A stretch of DNA of 64,000 nucleotides from Aplectana chamaeleonis. Its lineage: Eukaryota; Nematoda; Chromadorea; Rhabditida; Cosmocercidae. The stretch lies in assembly GCA_029168955.1 (NCBI GenBank), contig JAPDOI010000022.1, forward strand, positions 930,001-994,000, in the 5' to 3' direction. Below are positions 56,301 to 64,000 of the stretch, piece after piece (position 1 is the stretch's first letter; each line of letters begins with the position of its first letter). Made by a program: the position numbers and the translations under genes. Under the pieces are notes generated by a model, which was not told where the DNA came from, did not search any database, and was given only the letters and a program-made list of their open reading frames with translations.

Positions 56301-59170
56301 AAACGTTTTGGGATAACGTTTGCTGCAAGTGCCTCCACGCATACACGGTGCAGCAGGGTTTACTGTCCCACATGCACCGTGTATCATCATTGTTGTGACT
56401 TGACGATAAAGTTCAGGAGCGGCATTTGCGCCCGGTATTTCTGAGCTGATCATTGCATCAACCTGCGAAAAAAATGTTTTCTTCTAATGATTTAAGCGTC
56501 ACGATTATTAATAGTGATAATGCGCATAACGTGAGAGGAAGGCTTAGGGTTATTTTTACCTAAGTTGCACAGCGAAGTTTGTCTCTCTCAGCCAATATGA
56601 TGAGCGTGTGTATATGAGGCAAGCCTCTCTTGTGCCGTTCGACTACGGAGATGTGAGCCACAATTTCTCCCAGAATATGACGATTCAGTGGGTCTCTATA
56701 GAGTTCTTCTACCTGAACTGGCAGAAATTATGAGAGCAAAAATACTGGGTGTACGCCACCGATACTACCTCAAGTCTAAAAACGCGGGCGACGATGTCTG
56801 GTCGATCGGATGCATGCTGCTAGTGGAAAATATTCTCGGTGATCTCCGTCTACTTGGGGTTGCAGGTCATAGTTAAAAAGCAATCAGGTTTCTCAAATTT
56901 TGACACAATGAACAATGCGTCTTGATAAGACTATATTGTGTGTCCTTTGCCGCCTCTGAACGTTGATGGTAGGACAATACGTCGCCTTGGAGTTATATGT
57001 CCTTCTTTAGGAAATACGAAGTCCCTTAGGACGCTATAATGCTCGCTCCGCATCTGAGGTTGATGTGTACGTATGTAGTATAGATCGTTTTGCTCAGTTT
57101 TACACCAGCAATCAACCATGAATTGTTGGAAAAGAGCCTTTCCGTGATGAATGGGATTGAATGTTGATCGAATTTGAAGGTGGAAAGAGTAGAACTCTTT
57201 CATGCTCACACGCGTGTGCCGCCTTGATGGGTTAATCCTGTCCATATTTGGGTTCCAGCCTTTCCGCCCGTTTGGAAAAAAGAGAGGATCGCATAGAGGA
57301 TCGCAGGCCTAGTCTGCTGCATTGATAGCACCTCTGGGGTGCACAGCAAAGCTTCTGTTAACCTCACCATCATTAGCAACGTAGATGATTGCCACTAAGT
57401 TAGAAGACTTGTTATAGTGTGAGCTAAATATCTGAAACAGACACAAAAGCAGGAGATTTTTGTGAATTTTGATTAAAAAAATAAACGCTGTTGTCGTCGG
57501 ATCCAGCACAATTTTGAAAAAAAGGGTGTTCTATATCAATCCAATCAAAGATGAACAACACATTGTCATTGATATTACACGGGTTTGTGAATTTTGTCAG
57601 CTAGTTGGGCGATGGCAGGAATAAGGGTGTGGGCGATTAGTAGGTCAGTTAGCTCGGCACGCTTTACTCCTGCAACGTCCTACAACTAAATAGTCTACCC
57701 TTTCTTTTCGGAAAAAGTTATTAAAAAGCTCTCGCTGCTGAGTAAAAAACTAATAACGCTTCTTTCAAAGTTCGGAGAACTGGCATTAAGGCTTGGAATA
57801 CAGGTGATGGAAGTCGTTAATCTTACCTTCCTTACTCGTAGGCACACTGTACCTGCGCTGATCCCTGTTTGTCTTTTCGAAAAACATTTGCATCGGCCTA
57901 GCATTCCTTCTTTCTACTGCTGCTCGCGATTCTTCCTCAATCAGAACATCAGCCATCAAGTTGTAACTTCTGGCGTAGGGGCTTTCTCGAGAGATTATCT
58001 CGCTGAGTGCTCTGTAGGCACACTTGAATTCTGAGGAGGACAGGAGGAGTGAGCAATTGAGAAACTTGCTTCACTATATCCACATCGCAAGCTGCCTTCG
58101 CTGGGTTGGACATGCGCTACTGCAGTGCTTCCTGGCTGTACAAAATATATATTTGCCCATACGAAGGAGCAGCTCCTTCCTCAGGATGGAGAGGTCCGAC
58201 AAAAGGTTAACTTGGCCATGTATTTTGAAGCAGTATGGACCAGGACCGCGAGGAATATCGAGTTGAGCGCCCATGCTAGCCATCGCTAATGAGTGATTAT
58301 ACTGCCGGATCCGAGACGAAATCTAAAGCTGCAGTATCTTTTGTGCATGTTCCAAGTCTAGTAAGACGACACGCACCTTTGTGACGGTTGTGAGTCGCTC
58401 GTGAACAGGTCAACCAGAGGTTGAGGGAAATTTTCGAAAAAATTGTCCATAACGACTGAGCTCGTTTTGCAGCACATGGAATAAGAGCCACCAACTCTAA
58501 GGTAAACCTCCCCGTTAAAAAATCGTGCTCCGCAACGGGAGCAGGTGGTGGCCATCGAGCCAAGGTAATGCGGAGATAAGTCAAGCGCAAGTGCCCGCCG
58601 GCGGTGTTGGTCAGAATGACGTGGAGCTTGTGCCAAATTTGGCTCAGTAGCACTGGATATAGCTTGCGAACCGATATCTTGATTAGTGCTATCGTTGACG
58701 AATTGCTGTGAAAAACTCCCAAAGCTGATTACAACTTCGGTCTGAAGGCCGGGACTGTTGTATGCATCATCGTGCTGGGCCTGCAAAAAAAGTGAAATAA
58801 GGAAGGACAGAGAAATAGAAATAAGGGAAACCTGCAATCTTTGTGCTCTCAAAGCAGCGGTTTCAGACAGCCGCGGTCCTCTGCTTCTCATGACTTCCGG
58901 TAAGCCAGCATTTGGTTGAGCTAGTTGATCCTGGTTAGCCCGTTGGCGCTGTCTCTCTCTAGTCTGACGCTGTGACTAAAGTATTTTGGAATAAAGATAA
59001 GAAAGGAACTTTAATAGAATGATTGTGGAAGAAGCTCTATACAAACCAGCAATCTTCGTGCTCTCTGCGTAGCGATTCCAGCAATCCGCAATCTTCGGCT
59101 TCTCATGGCTTCCGATGTACCAGGAATTGGTTGAGCAAGTTGATCCTGGATATCCTGTTGACGTTGTTGC
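53330..59170 (-). pseudogene. Helitron Rep/helicase gene, heavily broken
   Basis: Minus strand, N to C. A duplicated leader (QDQLAQPIPGTSEAMRSRR and DQLAQPNAGLPEVMRSRG, 59.1 and 58.9 kb) comes first. Then a zinc-finger-like block, CSRCGARFFNGEVYL...CC (58.5 kb), and GPGPYCFKIHGQVNLLS (58.2 kb). Next, LFQQFMVDCWCKTEQNDLYY (57.1 kb), the HUH motif RGLPHIHTLIIL (HxH at 56607-56618), CMRGGTCSKRYPK and VVPHNPALITKYNAHINLE (56.3 kb), and the two-tyrosine EYVYKGSDRAA (56104-56090). The helicase follows: Walker A GGPVGSGKTYVYN (54.84 kb), Walker B IIIWDEAS (54.56 kb), FAMSINKSQ and LYVALSR. A TAG at 53484-53486 replaces the usual Q of HGQLYVALSR, and several frames shift, so it is dead. Helitron termini were not located. 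Confidence 0.93.
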
Positions 59171-60017
59171 TCTCTAGGGTAAGAATGGAATTGGATGAAC
59201 TGCGTTTTCCTGAATCGTCTGTTGTTGAGCAGCGTCTTCTCAACTGAAGCGGTTCACTCAAAGACTGAAAAGTACACGAAAAGCGAGTAATGTTGGCAAT
59301 GGTGCTCCATAGTTTGTAAATGTGCCTTGAAGGCACAGGACACCCAAAAAATTACTTTTCAGATTTGATGCTTGTCTTAGAGAGAGCCACTCTCTGATCA
59401 CAATGGTATCTCTGAAATGGTCCAAGACCCCCTACGAACAAAATATGGCTTCTTGAAGACGCCTGCATTTTGAGGGCAAAAATTTGGTAGACGAGTTGCC
59501 TCAGGCCCGTATCTCTTCATTCGCAACCGTTGCGCGAGCGAGTAGGGATAAGGAGAAAGTCCGGCAATAGACTGAAGAACGACGACTCTTGAGAGATCAT
59601 CCATCCATTTAGCCGCAATCGGGTTTGTAAATCTGGTAGGGAGTCGGGCCTGTGGGGGTCGCTTGTGTTCGCTTATTTGAAGGAACTGCGATCTCGCACT
59701 TGGCACGTATTATACGGGAGGGGTCTACTACACAATCAAATAAAAATCACCAATTTCATCTGTGAGGGTCTACTGTGCCTTTAATCAACCCAACGAAAGG
59801 TAAGAAGACAAGAAAAAACTGTTGAAAGCGCGAAATGCCTTACCGGACATATTGCCAGAGCGGTATGATACCATGGCATTAGCCATTGATTCGTGGTCAA
59901 CTGGTAGGTAGGTCATATCAACCATCAGCCGACAGCTCGGGTTTCCCTTCCTTGGGAAACGCTGGAAGTGCGCGACGAGTCGTGATAGTGTGTGGGACGC
60001 AAATAAGAGACACAACC
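59171..60017. other. No recognisable feature
   Basis: Possible Helitron 5' flank. Frames of 102 and 78 codons on the minus strand show no motif. Confidence 0.5.
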
Positions 60018-60935
60018 GCACTTACAGTTGGGCACCATACACCTTAAACGGCGCGTGGAGCACTTCCATTATTGTCCCGAACACTTTCCACGGAGCGTGC
60101 GCACTTTCTGTTGGGCACCATACACTTTAAACGGCGCGTGGCGCACTTCCAGTCGGGTCCCATACACTTTCCACGGCACGTGGAGCACTTCCATTAATGT
60201 ACCGAACACATTCCACGCAGCGCGGCGCACATTCAGTCGGTTTCCGCACACTTTCCACGGAGCGTCGCGCGCTTAAAGTTGGGTTCCACATACTTTCCAG
60301 GGCGCGTCGCGCACTTTCAGTCGGGTCCCATACACTTTCCACGGCACGTGGCGCACTTCCAGTCGGGTCCCGCACGCTTTAAACGGCGCGTGGTGCACTT
60401 CCATTAATGTCCCGAACACATTCCACGCAGCGCGGCGCACATTCAGTCGGTTTCCGCACACTTTCCACGGAGCGTCGCGCACTTCCAGTTGGGTCCCACA
60501 TACTTTCCAGGGCGCGTCGCGCACTTTCAGTCGGTTTCCGCAAACTTTCCACGGAGCGTCGCGCACTTCCAGTTGGGTCCCACATACTTTCCAGGGCGCG
60601 TCGCGCACTTTCAGTCGGGTCCCGCACACTTTCCGCGGCGCTTGGCGCACTTCCAGTTGGGCACCATACACTTTCCACGGCGCGTGGCGCACTTCCAGTC
60701 GGGTCCCATACACTTTCCACGGCGCGTCGCGCACTTTTAATCGGGTCCCGCACACTTTACTCCGCGCGTCGCGCACTTCCAGTCGAGTCCCACACACCGT
60801 CCACGGAGCGTCGCGCACTTCCATTTGGGTCCCACATACTTCCAACGACGCGTGGCGCACTCCCAGTTGGGTCCCGTACAGCCTCCCGGCGTTTGGCGCA
60901 CTAATAACTGGATCCCACACATTTTCCGGTCAACG
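60018..60935. repeat. 42-bp satellite array, third locus
   Basis: About 21 units of GCGCACTTCCAGTCGGGTCC + CGCACACTTTCCACGGCGCG + TC, 42 bp each. A 210-bp (5-unit) higher-order step is visible (CCATTAATGT at about 60191 and 60401). Unit for unit, about 31 of 42 positions match the consensus of the 1-1790 array. Long frames on both strands are repeat artefacts. Confidence 0.93.
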
Positions 60936-61284
60936 GTCACCGGTCAACTCTTAGCCGTTTATTATTATGTATGATCAGCGAATGTCATTGGACTTGTGAC
61001 CATTGTACATGGAACCTGCTCTTGTTTATGTTTTCTACTTTTTCTTGTCAGTATCACCTACTCGCGCGGTGCTAAAGTTTTTGAGGGACCTCATCTCTTC
61101 GCATGCCTGACGCGGCTTTTCGAGGCCAATCCTGGAAAATTAACTCGAGTCTTTGTCTCTCAAGAGGAGGGTACATAGTCAACCTCCGGGACCCTCCATG
61201 TGCTGGAGAAAATTTAATCCATGAGGCAAGTCTCCCACGGTCTGCAGCTAGTCATCATACATAATTATAAACGGCGAGTTGACC
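60936..61284. other. Core between inverted 42-bp arrays
   Basis: About 350 bp separating the forward array from its inverted partner. It contains CGGCTTTTCGAGGCCAATCC...TGGAAAATTAACTCGAGTC, which aligns with the sequence downstream of the TATA box at 61.9 kb; its own TATA position is decayed. No protein frame. Confidence 0.55.
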
Positions 61285-61440
61285 GGCGATCGCAGAATGT
61301 GTGGGACCCGAATGGGTGTGCGCCAAGCGCTGGGTAAGGCGTGCGGGACTCAACTATGAGTACGCCAAGCGCAGAGAAAATTGCTTCGGATCCTAGTGGG
61401 AGATCGCCACGCGCTGGGCGACGTGTGTGAGTTTCTCATT
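61285..61440. repeat. Inverted 42-bp units, partner of the 60-kb array
   Basis: Reverse-complement units such as GTGTGGGACCCGAATGGGTG + TGCGCCAAGCGCTGGG and GTGCGGGACTCAACTATGAG + TACGCCAAGCGC. Together with 60018-60935 they make a foldback of about 1.4 kb with very unequal arms. Confidence 0.75.
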
Positions 61441-61474
61441 TGGGAACCACTCGAGTAATCTATGCGTCATTCTA

Positions 61475-61512
61475 CACGCCTACAAGTACGCCGCGAAGCG
61501 GCGTGGGTACCC
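61475..61512. repeat. Shared GCCGCTTCGYGGC hairpin repeat, copy 2
   Basis: TACACGCCTACAAGTACGCC followed by GCGAAGCGGCGTGGGT, reverse of 52756-52793. Confidence 0.7.
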
Positions 61513-61888
61513 ACCCTGTTTCAAAATGATGTTGAGCACTCACTCATCATAAACCACGCTGGGTGGAGTTTAAGCAACTCAGAAATTCGCTGAGCAGCTA
61601 GGGCACTGAAACGGCCTCTCATTTTCTGAGCAGCATCATGGAGATATCTGCTGACGACCGCCCACCAATTTGTGATTGGTGGATGGACTCAGCGTTACAA
61701 ACCCCATCGTCGCAGGATATCGTCCCATGGTGCTGGAAGTGCAGCATATGTCGCGGAGCTCCGGCGCCCTACGGAAGAAAAATGTCCTAGAGCCAGCGGC
61801 CGCTCGCCATTGGATGGCCCCGCCCACCCCTCTTCATAACTGGTCTAATCCTGACATGTTTAGACAAAGGTATTAACAATGTTGCTGG

Positions 61889-61990
61889 TATAAAAGGCTT
61901 CTCATCTCACAGTGTGTTTCAGTCGGCTCTTCGAAGTCGGACCTGGAAGGTGGCCTCAAGTCACTCACCAGAAGATCCACCGGATACCGG
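61889..61990 (+). promoter_or_regulatory. TATA box and initiator with conserved downstream block
   Basis: TATAAAAGG (61889-61897) lies 32 bp before TTTCAGTCGG (presumptive +1 A at 61921). Downstream CGGCTCTTCGAAGTCGGACC, GGTGGCCT, GTCACT and CAGAAG aligns with the cores at 31.25 kb and, more weakly, 61.1 kb. The spacing is what a pol II core promoter shows; transcription is inferred, not seen. Confidence 0.6.
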
Positions 61991-62019
61991 AGGATAATTT
62001 TTGTCGACGAGGAGAGGGG

Positions 62020-62170
62020 GCTCCCCACGGCTCGGGGGGGGGGTGGTACCCAACTGTGGGGTCACCTCCCCACGGTCCACGGTGGGGTGCACCCACTGCG
62101 GACCGTGGCAGTGGGGTGACCCCCCCCCTCTGGGGACCCCAAAGCGGATTACCACAGTGGCATGTCCCCG
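62020..62170. repeat. G/C-tract block with internal dyads
   Basis: Runs of G and C flank words such as CCCCACGGTCCACGGTGGGG and CACTGCGGACCGTGGCAGTG. A similar style occurs at 43560-43720 (CCCCCCACGGTCC, GACCGTGGCGAG). No coding frame. Confidence 0.55.
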
Positions 62171-62625
62171 GGGCATATCAGGCCGGAAAATTTTTGTGAT
62201 GGTGCGCTCACGGCGAAATCGCGTCTCGGAACACTGCCGACGGTGAGCGCACCTTGTCGCACTCGGACGCGCGCTGGGAGCAGCATAAGTCGCGAGATGT
62301 GGCGTGGATACCAAGGCTGGGAGCAGCATATGTCCCGCTATCTGGGGTTTCAATCGCAAAACTGGCAGCAGCATGTGCTGCGGTGGTTCCGCCCAGTTAC
62401 GCCCACTTTTTCAACAGCTAGGGAACGGCCTTGGCCTAGAAACCTCCATGATGTGTCCTAGCTGCTCAGCGATTATGCGAGAAGAAGTAGGATTTCGACT
62501 TGAGAATACCGGAGACACCTCCGACACTGGCGGCGGTCTCCTACGGGAGAAAACGACGGTCGATGTCACCTACAGGAGCTGTTTTGCACTATAGATGACC
62601 GAACTAGAGCGAAGCGGTCTCCCAC

Positions 62626-62776
62626 AGCGGTCCCGCGGACCATCTTGCAGCGCCGCGGATCGTCCTGTAGGCGCCGCGGATCGTCCTGTAGGCGCCGCGG
62701 ATCGTCCTGTAGGCGCCGCGGATCGTCCTGACAGCCGCCGTGGACCGTCCTGAGAGCCGCCGCGGACAGTCCTTTT
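62626..62776. repeat. 21-bp tandem array
   Basis: Units GCGCCGCGGATCGTCCTGTA + G start at 62650, 62671, 62692 and 62713, then diverge (GCCGCCGTGGACCGTCCTGA). The exact 21-bp period equals half the 42-bp unit of the other arrays. The GRSAAPT heptapeptide frame is an artefact. Confidence 0.92.
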
Positions 62777-62779
62777 GAA

Positions 62780-63539
62780 TATTGTTATCCAGCCCACCCC
62801 AACCGACTCATTGGCCGTGGGACAGATTTTGGCATTGGAGTACGCTTTTCGCGCTATCATTCCATACTCTTCAGAAAGCCTCAATATCACAATTTTGCAG
62901 GATTTCTCCATCGTAAGAGCTAATTTCAAGAGTAGAACAGCTCGACTAACATGCATAACTGGTTTCGATAGTTTAGCTGTACAACTGTGACATGTATCGC
63001 TGAAGTATTGTGAAAATATTATATTTTATTGCAATCTTTTAGACATCGGTGATGTATAATTATGATTATGAACAAATGATTAATGTATGATCATGAGCTG
63101 TAAATTCTCGAAATCGAGAGCTCATATTTTATGACTCTTAAGCAACAACTTTGTAATATTAGTTTAGACTGAAGACCTGTAACACATAGTTATTGCACAA
63201 TCAGTTGTTTGTGTTACCATGGGCATGCATTGCAATATGCCATAAACTGAACAAGTCTACGAATGCACATCGAAACCAGTTCTACATGTAAATTGAGCTG
63301 TTCTACCTCTAAAAATAAGTCGTACGGTAGAGCAACCCTGCGAAATTGTGATACTGATGCTTTCTGAGGAGATAAGAAAGCTAGCGCGAAGAGCGATGCA
63401 ACAATGCCGAAATCTGTCTCACGGCCAATGAGTGACTGTTTCCATCTAATTGGGAGTGGTGCTCTACTAGAATATCCCACTCGATGGAAACAGAGTTCAT
63501 GTACTGTGCTTCTCTGCGTCAAATTCCACTCCTCTGCGT
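62780..63539. other. No recognisable feature
   Basis: AT-rich, short frames only. A 123-codon minus frame (63214-63585) has no motif. Confidence 0.5.
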
Positions 63540-63640
63540 CAAATTCCCCTCCGAAATTGCGTGTTGAGACGCTTCGCGGCCGCACGCGCCCGAGCCGGAC
63601 GATATTCCAGCGCCGTAGCCGATAAGCTGATTGTAGGTGT
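63540..63640. repeat. Dispersed ~105-bp repeat with GCGGCCGC core, copy 2
   Basis: Matches 21963-22068. It lies about 110 bp upstream of the start exon of the last gene. Confidence 0.65.
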
Positions 63641-63753
63641 TTTTTTTTTCATTTTCTTCAATTTTCTTGGCTTCTGTGACCAAACCCGTCCTTCTGTGTT
63701 TCTTCATATATTAAAGTATTATATCTACATGCACACCAATTGTATCCTTCCAG

Positions 63754-63992
63754 ATGGCTCCGCAACAACTTCTAGGGAGAAAAATTCACGATGGTAGGTA
63801 ATTTTTTCATTTTCACGTTTATTTTTGTGATTCTCTCTTTTGTTTTCCTTCCTTACATTCCAGTGATTTATATGATTGTTTGGTTTTCTAGGTAGACCTG
63901 GTTTCATGCCGAAATCGATCAAAGTCGGTATCAAACCGGAACTATTCTTGAAAAAAAAACATGAGGAGAATTACCAAACCAAACAATCATGA
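63754..63992 (+). CDS. Start of a small spliced gene (46 codons in view)
   Basis: A strong acceptor TATCCTTCCAG ends at 63753 and is followed directly by ATG, the arrangement of many trans-spliced nematode messages. Exon 1 is 63754-63793 (MAPQQLLGRKIHD, donor GATG|GTAGGT). The best-phased next exon is 63892-63992 after GGTTTTCTAG; it reads GRPGFMPKSIKVGIKPELF and then LKKKHEENYQ before a stop. An alternative acceptor (ACATTCCAG, 63863) gives a short dead-end frame. Exon 2 may splice again beyond the window. I do not recognise the product; it is basic. Confidence 0.45.
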
Positions 63993-64000
63993 AAATTATT

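Noticed and set aside
55966..56316. 116-codon plus-strand frame
   Set aside because: Antisense shadow of the Helitron Rep domain.
60273..60920. 215-codon minus-strand frame with VRDAPWKVCGTQLE repeats
   Set aside because: A product of the 42-bp array; both strands are open in several frames.
62570..62956. Minus-strand frame with GRSAAPT heptapeptide repeats, looking like a repeat protein
   Set aside because: The 21-bp DNA period explains it; flanking residues have no domain and there is no splice or start context.

Overview
This is animal DNA that behaves like a repeat-rich intergenic block of a nematode genome. The evidence for a nematode is a spliced gene with short introns and TTTTTCAG acceptors (minus strand, 27.0-28.5 kb), a possible trans-splice-like start exon (63.75 kb), and the mix of mariner, RTE, CR1/Jockey-like LINE and Helitron remnants. 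A strongylid or hookworm-like species is my best guess, but that is inference and no conserved host gene fixes it. Nothing bacterial is present: no operons, no CRISPR array, no rRNA.

Layout. 0-2.2 kb: a satellite of 42-bp units (two 21-bp halves), then a long CA microsatellite. 2.2-9 kb: a TTAA-flanked MITE, a mariner stub and a PIF/Harbinger-like element with TTA target duplication. 9.7-12.2 kb: a hAT-like element containing a 699-bp tandem duplication and tRNA-like boxes. 12.3-18.2 kb: short-motif arrays, a decayed RTE retrotransposon (minus) and a foldback element with a MITE in one arm only. 18.4-25.4 kb: a 4-kb foldback built of ~170-bp repeats, an 83-nt near-perfect hairpin, and another TIR element. 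26.1-28.96 kb: an unrecognised multi-exon gene (minus) lying between two arrays of the 13-mer GCGGGTGGCGAGC. 29.0-33.4 kb: a CR1/Jockey-like LINE (minus) with a TIR element inserted between endonuclease and RT. 36.1-39.5 kb: a four-level nest (foldback > mariner > hAT-like > 101-bp palindrome). 39.7-40.2 kb: a possible small spliced gene. 42.0-45.2 kb: a composite element with a second 42-bp array. 50.6-52.7 kb: a hAT-like element with a perfect 8-bp target duplication and a 763-bp foldback inside. 53.3-59.2 kb: a broken Helitron Rep/helicase gene (minus). 60.0-62.8 kb: a third 42-bp array, inverted copies of it, TATA-bearing cores and a 21-bp array. 63.75 kb to the end: the start of a small spliced gene.

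How the parts relate. Almost everything is transposon-derived and non-autonomous. The most unusual theme is a set of elements whose arms are arrays of 21/42-bp or similar short units and whose non-coding cores share a sequence. In two of them (31.2 and 61.9 kb) that sequence starts with a well-spaced TATA box and initiator. A second theme is hAT-like termini (CAGGG..., 8-bp duplications) followed by family-specific short motifs.

All protein calls come from reading motifs by eye. No database search was run. Boundaries of degenerate repeats are approximate.
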